Under the pieces are notes generated by a model. That model did not search any database, was not told the DNA's origin, and was given only the letters and a program-made list of their open reading frames with translations. The translations under genes were made by a program, and so were the position numbers. Source: Furcasterigmium furcatum (taxonomy: Eukaryota; Ascomycota; Sordariomycetes; Glomerellales; Plectosphaerellaceae). Taken from it: DNA of 64,000 nucleotides. Shown in pieces: positions 33,899-44,352 of this stretch. Numbering within the stretch: the stretch's first letter is position 1; the number at the start of each line of letters is the position of its first letter. The stretch covers positions 1,467,088-1,531,087 of the forward strand of contig BCIA01000005.1 of the NCBI GenBank assembly GCA_001599815.1. Reading direction: 5' to 3'.

Positions 33899-35431
33899 CT
33901 ACGGCTTTCGGCCATAGGCGACATAAATCGGCCACCATCCATGTACGTATCGGTCCTTCATGTCTCTTCGGACATCAACGAGAAAGACCTCGACCTGCTC
34001 TGCTGTCCACCCAAGCGCTCGGGTAAACAAGGCCAGGCTCAGCCCTGACAGCCCATTGCCAAGGTTCTCATATGTCCAGACACCTGTGACTTGATCAGCG
34101 CCCATTCTCGGTTCTCGCAAAGCAAAATCAACCTACCCAGCTCCTTGAATTTTGGGTGTCGCGGCCACGAATTTGTTGGCCATTTGTAAACCCGCACCAC
34201 CACGTCAACGAAACCGGCTGCTTCTAGCTGCTCTTTATATCGCCGACAGCTGTCGAGAGGCGCGCCAAATATACTCGCGGCTTCGAGCATGTACTTCCCC
34301 CACTGACGGCACGGGGAGTCGTCAGTGACCGTGTCGTCGTCGCTTTGGAGATCCAGCAGGATATCTGCCAGCTCGATCCATCCGCCGGAGTTGAGATTTC
34401 TGTTTTTTCTGTCAGTTTTGCCCACGCGTCAGACTTCAATGTCTGCTAACTCATAGCTCTTTTGAATGAAAGACGGCCAGTCTTTCAAAGACCCGGTAAG
34501 CATACGGGCGTAGATCAAGTCGAATTTTGAGCTGTACGTCCATGAATCTTCGAGGTCATCGACGTAGAATCTGAGATTTGGGGGGACGCTGGCGGTCTCC
34601 GTTAGTTTCACATTTAGTCTGCTGAAGTGGGTTTCACGTACAAGTAAGGCTGGATCGCACTCAGGTCAACACCGATGACCTCAGAGTCGGGATGAAGATC
34701 AGCTGGAGCGAGAATCAGCGTCCATCATCATCATGTCAACGGACCCCTCGTTTGTGCTCACCGAAATCAGCAGCCCATATACCCGTGCCAGTACCAGCGT
34801 CGAGGACCCTCCCTATTGGCTTGTCTTCCCCTGCTGGGCACATGAATAGCTTTTCATTGAATGTCAAGCCGAATAGGTGATGCTGGAGATCTAGATACCA
34901 GTCACTATGAGCCCATCTTCGTGTTCATTCCGACTCACCCAGCCGGTCTTTCTCGGTCTAGAGAGCGTGGAGATTAGCATGTGAGATTTTCTGGGGCTCA
35001 GAAGCAGCCATACCTCGTCGTTTGGTAACACATAGCCTGATGCAGGAACCGATCATGTCAGCTTGCGTGCAACGCGGGGTGTCTTTCAGGTCGGGACTCT
35101 GCTTACGCCCTTCTCGAAAAGCATGATATGTCCGCCCGTTTTCTATTCGGTTTCGTAACAGGCTGGACCTCAGAGATTCCGAGGAACTGAAATTTGACTG
35201 CAGATACGCGTCAGTGTTTGCGTTGATGGGCGGGAGGTCCGCTGCGACCGGGCGGCACAGACCGTGGATACTCACCACCGAAACGGCCGAGTCGGCGTCA
35301 TCGCCGGCGGGTCTCGAATTCCCCGACCAGTCCTGCGGGACAGAGGTGTCAACAATGCCAAGAGCGTGCTGAGAGTCATGTCTCACGTCGGCCTCAAGCG
35401 CGTCTACTGCCTGAGGAGCTGTTGCCGCCAT
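33899..35431 (-). CDS. LaeA-like class I SAM-dependent methyltransferase
   Basis: Exons complement(33899..34083, 34137..34399, 34451..34588, 34642..34702, 34762..34890, 34939..34957, 35014..35036, 35107..35197, 35276..35431) encode 354 residues. Two of the exons are only 19 and 23 nt. The spliced protein has the LaeA-family order: an acidic Ser-rich N-terminus, ENGRTYHAFREGRYVLPNDE, DLQHHLFGLTFNEKLFMCP, SAM motif I VLDAGTGTGIWAADF, EVIGVDLSAIQP, FVPPNLRFYVDDLEDSW, FDLIYARMLTGSLKDW, NLNSGGWIELAD and a C-terminal WTAEQVEVFLVDVRRDM. Relatives are nuclear regulators of secondary metabolism or methyltransferases of unknown substrate. I see no biosynthetic core enzyme nearby. Confidence 0.88.
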
Positions 35432-36872
35432 TGAATACGGAGATGTCGAGTTGTGCAGTCTTGCGTGGGACAGGTGGAGGGATCCCAAGTCTGGGGCACC
35501 GCGTGGAGGTTAGCCGATCGATAATCGCTAGTACGCTAAGCACAGAACCCGGATCCTCCATGCGAACTGTTTTGCTGTGCGGTGCGGCATGTTCCGCTGT
35601 TTCCGCCCAGGAAACTCCATCCCTGATCCATGGAGAGTCGCATGGCTAAACCCCGTAGCGCATCTTGACACTCCCGAAGACCTCGGAGCGGTCAACAGAC
35701 TGTCCAATTGCTGCGCAGTGCCCGCTTTATCGGCCAACTTTTGAGGAATGAGGTCAAATTGTTCGCCTCGGTTCGCGGTCGTGGATCCACCGCAGTCTGC
35801 AGCTGGACTGGAAGACGAATGCGAATGGCCCCAGACGTGCATCTAGAGTCATACCTTGATGCAACGATCGAGTTGAGACACTGCCTGCACTGCTTCAAAC
35901 CTGGATGACCTAATCCTGGCTGGGGGTGATATGTTCGGTGCATCGCCACCCTGTACTCACAACCTGAAGTGAGATTGGATATAATAGGTGATGGCCACGA
36001 TCTAGCTGGATGCATCAATTCAGCGGGGTGCATCCGGAACTCTGGGGAAGATCAACGTGTGGCTTCCAATGCGGCTTTTCACTTCCAAACATCGACATCA
36101 ATAGCTCAACGGTCAGGACTCATTCACAGTGTTTGGTGGGCTAGATTCACAAGAAGGCCCAAACAAACCGTGGCGAAGTTTGTGTCCTGGGTGCCCATGT
36201 GCTGCCTTGCCTCTGAATCGAAGCATTCAAGTGAGCGTGGCTGAGTCCTGACATAGACTGTCGTATGGGGTTTGGTCATCAGGAACCACAAATCAGGTAT
36301 GATTCGCAACCAAGAAGATGACCAAACACGAAATAAAAACGCAACGTTGCTGCAGTTCTCGCTCTTTTGGGACTCACATGGTTTGCCTGGTGAGACACAC
36401 ATGCGGGGACCTAAAAGCGAGACCTGATGTGGTGACGGGTGTGACTACTACAATAGAACTTATGTGTTGGTAGTGGTACTCAGGCCGGACGGTGATTCAG
36501 TCTTGCTGCACTGAGACATGCGCTGCAGTATCAGTGCCTGCTTTTCACCGTGAAGCTGCCTCGACCTTTAGTGATTGAGCAGGGCGAGCAAATCCCCCAG
36601 GAGTCAATGACTCGGTATTTTGCAAACTTCCGCTTGAGAACGACCATTTGACTGCTATAAATTTTGGCCGTATCCTGACCAGATTGCCCTTGATACTTTG
36701 CAACAGCCATCAAACATCCATCTCCAATCCGCAGCGAAACTAGCATCGCCCAAAGTCGTTCTCAACCAGAAGCACACAAATTTTTCGCTTTCTCCCAAAC
36801 TCTCTCTTGCCTCGTCAAGTAGGCTCCAATCAAGAAAGGCCTCTCCCCGAGTTTAAGCTAACGTACATCAGC
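35432..36872. other. Intergenic region
   Basis: About 1.4 kb without a supported gene. A TATAAATT box at 36655-36662 followed by a pyrimidine-rich stretch near 36780-36820 may be the promoter of the small gene at 36873. Confidence 0.4.
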
Positions 36873-37232
36873 ATGGCGCCTCAGCCGGACAATATTACCG
36901 ACCACGATATCAACACGATGACCATCGAGGAAGTATCGGAAGTCACCAATATTGACCTTGCCCGCCGGATGTTAAGACGTTCAAGAGAACAAGCAGAGAC
37001 AAAAAGCACCATACTCAAAGAAATCAAGGATGGCATCGACCTTAAACGCGCCGCTGGTCCCAGCGACATTCGCGACGGATTCCAGTCCTCCAGGGGAGGG
37101 ATGACCGGCCTCGATTGGAAGATCGCATCAGTCACTACACACAAGGACATCTGGCGAGACAAAGAGAAGGCGGCAGCCAAAGTTCTCAAGAAACTTCTCG
37201 GTACAGAAGCCGGCATGGGTTCATCAACCTGA
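36873..37232 (+). CDS. Small hypothetical protein (119 residues)
   Basis: A single-exon ORF beginning MAPQPDNITDHDINTMT. It is predicted to be mostly helical and highly charged (LARRMLRRSREQAETKSTIL), with no membrane segment and no known motif. A TATA-like box and a CT-rich tract upstream support a promoter. The upstream in-frame ATG-less extension is not preferred. I do not recognise a family. It lies between the methyltransferase and the organic-acid cluster and carries no sign of belonging to either. Confidence 0.5.
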   Translation: MAPQPDNITDHDINTMTIEEVSEVTNIDLARRMLRRSREQAETKSTILKEIKDGIDLKRAAGPSDIRDGFQSSRGGMTGLDWKIASVTTHKDIWRDKEKAAAKVLKKLLGTEAGMGSST

Positions 37233-37688
37233 AGGATCCTGAGAACCCTGCAATATGGGCTGGGGCGCGCAGACATGGTCCAACCAAGTTAACACAACCG
37301 AGGATGTTGTTGAGATGGGGCAGCGTGTTTCTTCTCGGGAAAAAGGCGACCACGAAGTGCTGCGATGACATCGCAGCGCGGCCTTCATCCATGGTTTGGA
37401 GAGAGCCCCCACAGCATTCAGCACAGGCTCTCTATTATAACCCCTTACACGGCTAGACTACCCATAATATGAGAAGACCTTGAATTTTAATTGAGCCGGT
37501 GATGGTATGTTCCGCGGAACGGAACGAACTTCTCGTTTGGAGTCGTTCGGGGGTGCTTCGACTTCATTAGCTCAAGGTTTTCTGGAAGCGGAAGCTCCAG
37601 GGTGACTTGGGCCAGCATCCACTGGGGGTCAACAACCGCCTGGTGCCTCCGCCGTTCATAGTGCTAGTAGAGAGTGGCCGGACGCAGA

Positions 37689-37700
37689 CGGAGTAGCCCG
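37689..37700 (+). promoter_or_regulatory. Shared cluster element CGGAGTAGCCCG, aldolase promoter
   Basis: CGGAGTAGCCCG lies 184 bp upstream of the RraA-type aldolase start. Near-identical copies occur at 39924-39935, 44156-44167 (minus strand) and 47144-47155 (minus strand), each in front of another gene of the cluster. Confidence 0.6.
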
Positions 37701-37883
37701 TCAGATTGTGGGGAAAGCGGCCCGGGGCCGAGTGGGCCAGACCTTGTGACATCGCGGAGCCATCCCACCACCCCAACTCGGCTCGGATTGTGCCTTTTGG
37801 ATTTCAATATTTGGATCACAAGTATACACTATGAGGCAGCTCTTCACTCGCTAGCTGATCCCCGCCATCTCCAAGCCGTCACA

Positions 37884-38656
37884 ATGGCAGCCCGCGCAAT
37901 CGCCGCTCTGAAACCCTTCACCAGTTGCGACGTGAGAACCTCGCCTGTTTCCAGCCGACCCGGTGCATCAACTGACAATTGGCTACCCCAGATCGCAGAT
38001 GCCCTCAGGAAGCTCAATCACCCACAAGGTGGCTTCCTAGATGGCATCCGCATGTTCTCGCCCGGTGCCCGCACGCGCATTTACGGCCCCGCGGTGACGG
38101 TCCGCATGGTCAAGTCGAGTGACGAAACAGCGCCAAAGCTCGACCAGCACTTTGTGGACCACAATCAAGATGGCGGCATCATGTACATCCAACAGCCCAA
38201 GGGTCTGCCCTCGGCCTGCTGGGGCGGCCTCATGTCCACGAGGGCGCAGTTCCTCGGTGCGCAGGGCGTGGTGATTGATGGGCGGATGAGAGATGTCAAT
38301 GAGCACAATGACATGGGCTTTCCGGTGACTACTCACCTTCCTACATCTGATTTCAAGAACGCATTTCTCATCGTGTCCAGGTATTTGCTCGGGGGACGTC
38401 GGTCCTCGGATCTAACTCTTACACGAGAGCCTCTCAGGTCAACGTGCCCCTCCAATTCGATGGTGATCTCTGGGTGCAGCCTGGAGACATCCTTGTTGCG
38501 GACGCTGATGGGGTTGTCGTGACGCCACCCTCGCTGGTGGATCAGGTTGTTGAGCTCTGCCAGAAGCGAGCCGAGGTCGACGAGATCATGTTCCGCGAGC
38601 TGCGTAAGGGGGCAGCCATGGGACCTTTGATTAAGAATATCCGGGGAAACAAGTAA
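37884..38656 (+). CDS. RraA/HMG-CHA aldolase-family protein
   Basis: Exons 37884..37931, 37992..38324 and 38381..38656 encode 218 residues, the usual size of the family. The N-terminus FTSCD|IADALRKLNHPQGGFL is restored by intron 1. The active-site region is ACWGGLMSTRAQFLGAQGVV followed by IDGRMRDVNE, which carries the Gly-rich loop and the Arg-Asp pair that binds the divalent metal and enolate. The C-terminus VNVPLQFDGDLWVQPGDILV then ADADGVVVTP is also diagnostic. Members cleave 4-hydroxy-4-methyl-2-oxoglutarate or 4-carboxy-4-hydroxy-2-oxoadipate to pyruvate plus a second oxo-acid, and decarboxylate oxaloacetate. It is convergent with the PDC-hydrolase-like gene (60 bp apart), which acts two steps earlier in the bacterial 4,5-cleavage pathway. 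Confidence 0.88.
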
Positions 38657-38716
38657 CAAGTTTGCCTTGAGTCTGCCTTGCAATGAATAGAAAATGAATT
38701 TATCATAGTCTTGTAC

Positions 38717-39747
38717 CTACTGCCTCTCGCTGGATGCAAACATGATACTAGGATTCTCCACCATGAGGAGATGCCACTCCTCATCCGAAAGCCAAGTCCT
38801 CAAACTCCTGAGCCAAGCCTCATCATTGACGTCTAGGTATGGGCTCACCTTCATCGCCTCCTCGTGGCTGCGAACTTTCATCCTCGGCGTGTGTGGCCAG
38901 TCACTCCCCCAGAGAACGCGGTGCTTGTTGGCATCGACAAACGCCCGTACCAAGACCTCGAGATCCTCGTACATGGGCGCCTGCTCGCTGACACGGTACG
39001 GCGCACTCAGCTTGACCCAGAGATGACCCTTTCGGACGAGGCTCAAGATGCTCTGGAAGCCGGGCTGCTGCGTCGGATCATCCCTGAAGTCGGGGCCCAG
39101 CATGCTAGAGGCCTTGAAGAGGCCAAAATGATCCGTGACGAGGCGCACGCCCGTCGGGACTATCTCAGCTTGGATGAATGGTGCGAGCTCGTCCCAGAAC
39201 CCGGTGCAGATTGTGGTCATGGTGAGGTTCCAAGGGAGCGACAGGTCCGTGACCCTTTTGAGGTGCGCCGACAGGGCATTCTTCTGGAGCTGGACATTCT
39301 CCATGGCCTTGTACTTGTACAGGTTGACCCTCAGTCCGCAGACTCCGGCCTCGGCCATGGACAGGATCTCCTCATCTGTGGTGGTCTCCGGGTCGATGAC
39401 GCCGATGGCGAGGGTCTTCTGGCGGCCGAGGCGGGGAACGAAAGCCTTGAGGGAGGTGCAGTCGTCGCCATAAGACAGGCCGTGCGTGAGGACTGAGTGG
39501 GTGATCCCGAGGTTCTTCTTGAAGAGTTGGAACTCGCTGATGGGGGCGGCTGGTGGCGTGAGGTGCCTGTCTTTGCTGTACGGGAAGGTATCGGCTGGTG
39601 GAGGTCAGTCTTGGGATACGGATTTCCAGTCGGTGTTCGACACTTACGCTCAAAGATGTGGTGATGTGTGTCCCATGCACCGTGGGGGAAGAGAACGTCG
39701 ATGCCCGCGTTTTGGGACCTGTCGGGGAGCAAAGCAGCGGGGGCCAT
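38717..39747 (-). CDS. Amidohydrolase-2 family, 2-pyrone-4,6-dicarboxylate hydrolase-like
   Basis: Exons complement(38717..39594, 39648..39747) encode 325 residues. The metal site H-x-H lies in GAWDTHHHIFE at the N-terminus. Other landmarks are GVCGLRVNLYKY (strand-turn with Arg), VRLVTDHFGLFKAS, HLWVKLSAPYRVS and RVLWGSDWPHTPRM with the catalytic aspartate. The order and spacing match the LigI branch, which opens the pyrone lactone of PDC to 4-oxalomesaconate; fungal homologues mostly have undefined lactone substrates. It is cytosolic with no targeting signal. It diverges from the tricarboxylate carrier across 346 bp that contain the shared cluster element. Confidence 0.85.
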
Positions 39748-39922
39748 GGTAGTGATTGGAATGGCTGTCTACACGTATGGATGGTAGCGGGCGGGAGGCA
39801 GCTGTCGGCTTTGTGATTTGGAGCAGTCGACTACTAGTACCAATGTGTAGAGGAACTGTTATTGCGTGTCCATGGCCACTTTGCGGCACGTTCCTTGAAC
39901 ACCAGGCCCCAGATGCGGCCGG

Positions 39923-39936
39923 CCGGAGTAGCCCGG
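39923..39936 (+). promoter_or_regulatory. Shared cluster element CCGGAGTAGCCCGG, divergent promoter
   Basis: Near-palindromic 14-mer in the bidirectional promoter of the amidohydrolase (starts 39747, minus) and the carrier (starts 40094, plus). It matches the 44155-44168 copy in 13 of 14 positions. Confidence 0.6.
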
Positions 39937-40093
39937 CGCACGCACCGGGGCAGGCTTGTCCCACCACCAGCCGGATCAATCCGCCACAGCAATTTGGAGC
40001 TGTCCGAGAAGACACCCAGCTTCGAGCAAGGCGCATTTATCATGAGACGACTTTGTGCACCATGCCGGGTGCGGAAATTTCGAGTGGAAGGCC

Positions 40094-41141
40094 ATGGGAG
40101 CGACAATGAAAATGGCACCCGCACGAAAACCAGCAGTAACTCCTTTGCAGTCCATCATCGCTGGCGGCGTTGCGGGGGGTGTGGAGTCCTTGGTCACTGT
40201 GAGTCTCCATGTTAGTGCTGCTGGCTCGGCAGTAACTTACACGAACATCGGCAGTATCCCACCGAATACATCAAAACGAGGAAGCAGCTCCATTCCTCTT
40301 CCGAGTCTCTCGCCAGCATCCTCGTCAACACGGTGAGAACATCGGGTTTCGGGGGGCTGTACGCCGGCGCAGGGGCGTTCGTCGTGTCCAACGCGTCCAA
40401 ATCGGGGGTCCGCTTCTTCACTTTCGACCTCGTCAAGAGATGGCTGCCGCAGGACAGACAGACGGGCCGCCCGACGAAGGTTGCCAGCATGGTGGCGGGT
40501 GTGGCGGCGGGCGTGGCCGAGAGCATCACGGTTGTCACGCCGGGTGAGAATATCAAGACGAGGATCATCCAAGGCCGCGCTGGGGCAAATAGGTCCATGT
40601 CAACGGCTGAGGTGATCCGGAATATCCTCGCACGAGACGGCATCAGCGGATTTTATCGCGGCGTTCTGCCTGTGACGATGAAGCAGGGGTCTAACGCGCT
40701 GGTGAGGTTCACGAGCTACAACTTGTTACTGGGGACTGTCGAGCCTGCGATGGCTGGCACATCGTTGAGCGGCACCGTGCCAGCGGTTGCCGGGGCACTT
40801 GCCGGTGTGGTTACTGTGTATGCGACGATGCCGTTTGACGTCGTCAAGACCAAGATGCAGGCTACGGCTGGCGTGGGAGAACAGGGCCTGGGCACCGCCG
40901 GATATTTCGTCAAGGTGGCGAGAGACGGAGGAGTCGCTGCCCTTTGGAAAGGCACCACCCCAAGGCTCGCTCGGCTCAGTGTAAGTGATCAACTTTCGTA
41001 CGAGTCGTAGAGTTGGGCGCTGACATCTGCTAGATATCGGGGGCTGTAAGTTTCAGCATCTACGAGAAGGTGACGGAGCTGCTCCAGGTCGCTCAGACAG
41101 GAGGTTCAGGTCCGCTCATGAAGCGGACAACAGTAGTCTGA
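40094..41141 (+). CDS. Mitochondrial tricarboxylate (citrate)-type carrier
   Basis: Exons 40094..40198, 40255..40980 and 41034..41141 encode 312 residues in three repeats of about 100. The P-x-[DE]-x-x-[KR] signatures are YPTEYIKTRKQ, TPGENIKTRI and MPFDVVKTKMQ. The pattern IIAGGVAGGVESLVTYPTEY is the hallmark of the citrate/tricarboxylate transport subfamily (Ctp1, and the related MttA/Mtt1 carriers of itaconate clusters). It acts in the inner mitochondrial membrane exchanging tricarboxylates for dicarboxylates. It sits between the PDC-hydrolase-like enzyme and the regulator, with a mitochondrial aconitase 3 kb downstream, which suggests that the pathway intermediate crosses into the matrix. 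Confidence 0.9.
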
Positions 41142-41554
41142 TGCCGGAGAACGAGCGGGATACTGTATTATGCTGGATATTAGTGCAATGCTGTTGGTTT
41201 CGGGATACGTCGCGTTAATACGTAGTCTCGGAGAACCCTGAGTACCGAGAAGCCGCGATGCGTCCATCGTTTAGGCAATTCAGGTGTCAAGGAAATGAGG
41301 GGACCTGGAAATCCACTAACCCGGGCCACACTGTGAGCAGAAGCACTAAAACACCGCTAAACGTGCCCCGGATTTTCGGTCCAGCCAGTCGAACAAGCCC
41401 TGGAGTACATTGGTCAGCAACCCGGCCCCCCAATGCCCTTTCTGTCTCCAATTTTGTCGTCTTTCATCTCTCCCATCTCGGCAACTCCCAATTGCATCCT
41501 CGCCCCTCCACTGAACATGACCTCTTGATCACCATCGAGGCAAGGCCGACGGTC
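41142..41554. other. Promoter region of cluster transcription factor
   Basis: About 413 bp upstream of the regulator. I found no clear copy of the CGGAGTAGYCCG element here, unlike in the promoters of the enzymes. Confidence 0.4.
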
Positions 41555-44110
41555 ATGGCGACGCGAATGCAGCCTCCTAAGAAGGTGCGGCTGGCTTGTC
41601 AGCGCTGCCGTGCCAGAAGAATCAAGGTGAGCGATTGTGAGCTCTTGACGAGTATCGCTGTTGGCATCGATGAACGAGAACTCACCACGACCACCTCAGT
41701 GCGATGGCCAAGTGCCTGCCTGCACCAACTGCACCAAAGCAGGCGAAGTCTGTCTGGACGTTGACAGCCAGAACTCTGCGGTCCTCATTCCTCGCAAGTG
41801 AGTACAGTCTGGATCCAGCCCATTGATGTCTCCTCGGCCGGGGGCAGGACAGGTAACTGACTGACTGGTGGCCTCGTCCGTAGCTTTGCTACCGCCGCAC
41901 AGGCTCGGATCCAATGGCTCGAAGCTATCATTCGCGATCGACTGCCGGACGTGGACTTGGATGCCGGACCCAAAGTCGACGCACCGCCGGATCCCAGAAC
42001 CAGCCTTGTCGCCGCGGAGAAGGACCTTGAGGGACTCGTCCCGCAGGCGACGAAGAGACGAGCAGACTCGGACGCGACATCTCACTCCCACGATGCTTTC
42101 CCGGGACAGGCTCACTTCATCGCCGTCAACCTGGGTATGCTTTCCCTCAACTCAGAGTCCAACCAGAAACATTACCTCGGCTCCAGCTCTGGGAGGCTCT
42201 TCGCCAACCTCATCGGTGCCTCACCATCGAGTGATGGCTCGACTCCCCCCGTGGCCAGCGACGACATCACCATGTCCCGACCAATACCGGAATGGCCAGG
42301 CATGTCAGCCGCCCAAGACCCTCTTCGTAAACGCTACCGGTCTCTGCATGAGACCCTGAGGCGGGAGCTCCCTCGCAAGCAGGAGGCTCAATCGCTGCTA
42401 CAGTCGTACATCAGCTGGATGCATCCCGACTTTCCCGTTCTCGACCCAGCATCGCTGTTCGGGGGGCTCGAGGCCCTTTATTCTACATTCGACTGTTCTC
42501 TCGACGAGGACCTATTCCCATTCGGCTGGCCAAGCTGTGCCGGACCTTTCCGCTGGAATGGGCGGTTGGTCACGCCGCAGAACCCAGAAAAAGACACCGT
42601 CCCGATGGCCGTCGTCGCGTTCATCATCTTCATGGTCCTCAACATTGCGGCCATCATCCGCGTTCGCTCTCGAAACTATGAGCATGCGCCCGAGAAATTC
42701 TACCGCACTGCCATGCAATTCTCGCAAGACTGCTTCTCGCAAATATCCTTGCCCTCGATTCAAGCCCTCGTCACACTCGTCATCCACAGCATGCTCACCC
42801 CAGCCGAAGTCAACCTTTGGACCCTACTCCACGTCGCGTTGGCGCACTGCGTCGAGCTGGGAATTCATCGAGAGGATGCAGAGGAGTCGGACGACGTTCA
42901 GGACAGCGTGTCCAGGCAAATTCGGAGATCCATGTTTTACACCATCTACTCCCTCGACAGGTCGATAGCCGCCATCCAGGGCCGACCGCTTGGATTCCGA
43001 GACGAGACCTTCGACGTAAAAATGCCCGAGATAGCTCCCACCTTGGCGGAATCGGCTCCATTGTCGATCCATCCTTCATTCTCCGCTGCCGTGATTCGCT
43101 ACTCGACATGCCAGTTCGAACTGGACCGCATTGTGTCGGACATCAAACTTCACTTGTATCACCTCCCGGGCGCCTCAACATTGTTTGCATTGGCAGACGA
43201 ACCTCTCTCGATTCAGAGCAGGATCGATAACGACCTCAAGGCCTGGTCGCGCCGTCTGCCTTCCTCAGACGACCCCGATCTCGTTGGCATCGACAGACGG
43301 CAGCGTCGCATCTGGCGGTGTAAACTGCAGGCCAGATACCACACGGCCATGGTATTGCTTTTCCAGCCTTCTCAAATGATTCGAGATCCCGGCCCAGAAC
43401 AGCTCATCACATGCTTCAGGCATGCCTGTGCCATTGTCGACAATTATCAGCTGCTTCAAGATTTGCAGGGGCTGCATTACGGATGGCGCGCTGTCCAGAA
43501 CATCTTCGCCGCAGGCGCGACCGTCGTTTACTGCTTCTGGATGTCGGCTGGTGTTCGTCAAAACGCCGTCGCGAGCGACTTGACCAGGACCCTGCGTGCG
43601 TGCACGAGCTTGCTGACCTTGGGCGGCGAGTGGTGGCCGTCGGCCAGAAAGGGGCAGCACAGCTTCGGCTCGGTGGTGGATTTGACGATCCAGAGGCTCT
43701 TTTCGGAACAGGGACCGTCCAAGATGCCGCGCCTGGCCTTACCCCCGACCGGTCGCTCGTCATCCAGCAGTGGGAGAGATGATGGCAATCGCGGCAGCCT
43801 CGGCGGCACCAGGCCTGGCCTATCCGCTCATGAGGACTACGTCGCTGCAAACCCTGGCGACACCTTTCCTTCTGGTCTGGAGGAAAACAACTCGGCAACC
43901 GTCGCCTGGGATGAGATGCAACAATATTCAGGGCCCTGGACGGAACCTACAATCCCGGGCGGGTCGACCATTCTGGACATGCCCGAGTTCGTCCCTGAGG
44001 TAGAGACTTTCCTGGCGGACTTTGACCGTTCCAAGTTCAGCTGGACGTTTCCTTTGGATGGCTCCAGTGAACTACCGGACTTTGATCACCTGTCGGGCTA
44101 CCAATTCTAA
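41555..44110 (+). CDS. Zn2Cys6 transcription factor, likely cluster regulator
   Basis: Exons 41555..41626, 41700..41797 and 41884..44110 encode 798 residues. The cluster at residues 15-42 (CQRCRARRIK|CDGQVPACTNC, then KAGEVC) is split by intron 1 just before the third cysteine. A linker and short coiled coil (ARIQWLEAIIRDRLP) follow. The fungal-specific domain has SYISWMHPDFPVLDPASLFG, ALVTLVIHSMLTPAEVNLW and MFYTIYSLDRSIAAIQGRPL. The C-terminus is acidic and aromatic-rich, as in activation domains. It lies in the middle of the organic-acid cluster and is the obvious candidate to bind the shared CGGAGTAGYCCG element, which contains a CGG half-site. Confidence 0.9.
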
Positions 44111-44154
44111 AGGAATGCCCGGGTCTGTCCCCTCGTCTCCGCACAGTGGCGGCC

Positions 44155-44168
44155 CCGGACTACTCCGG
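44155..44168 (-). promoter_or_regulatory. Shared cluster element, aconitase promoter
   Basis: Read on the minus strand this is CCGGAGTAGTCCGG. It lies 184 bp upstream of the aconitase start codon and just after the stop of the regulator gene. Confidence 0.6.
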
Positions 44169-44352
44169 GTAGGACGGAGCCATCCGTTGGTGGGAGACAC
44201 ACGACTCGCCTCGGCCGCGGCTCAATCGGCGTAGCTGGCGGAGCGAATCGATAATATCACGTTATTGTGCAACGCGGTCGCGTCGACAGCCATGAACTTG
44301 TTTTCGACATTTTCATTTTGTTGAGGCACTGGACCTAAGTCTGAGGGAAACC

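Noticed and set aside
33899..35431. Trans-aconitate methyltransferase linked to the aconitase cluster
   Set aside because: Such annotations are common for LaeA-like proteins, but the motif order here is that of LaeA-like proteins, and the gene is 2.4 kb from the cluster without the shared promoter element.
38864..39496. 210-codon open frame on the plus strand
   Set aside because: It is a shadow of the amidohydrolase, which has the metal-binding motifs.
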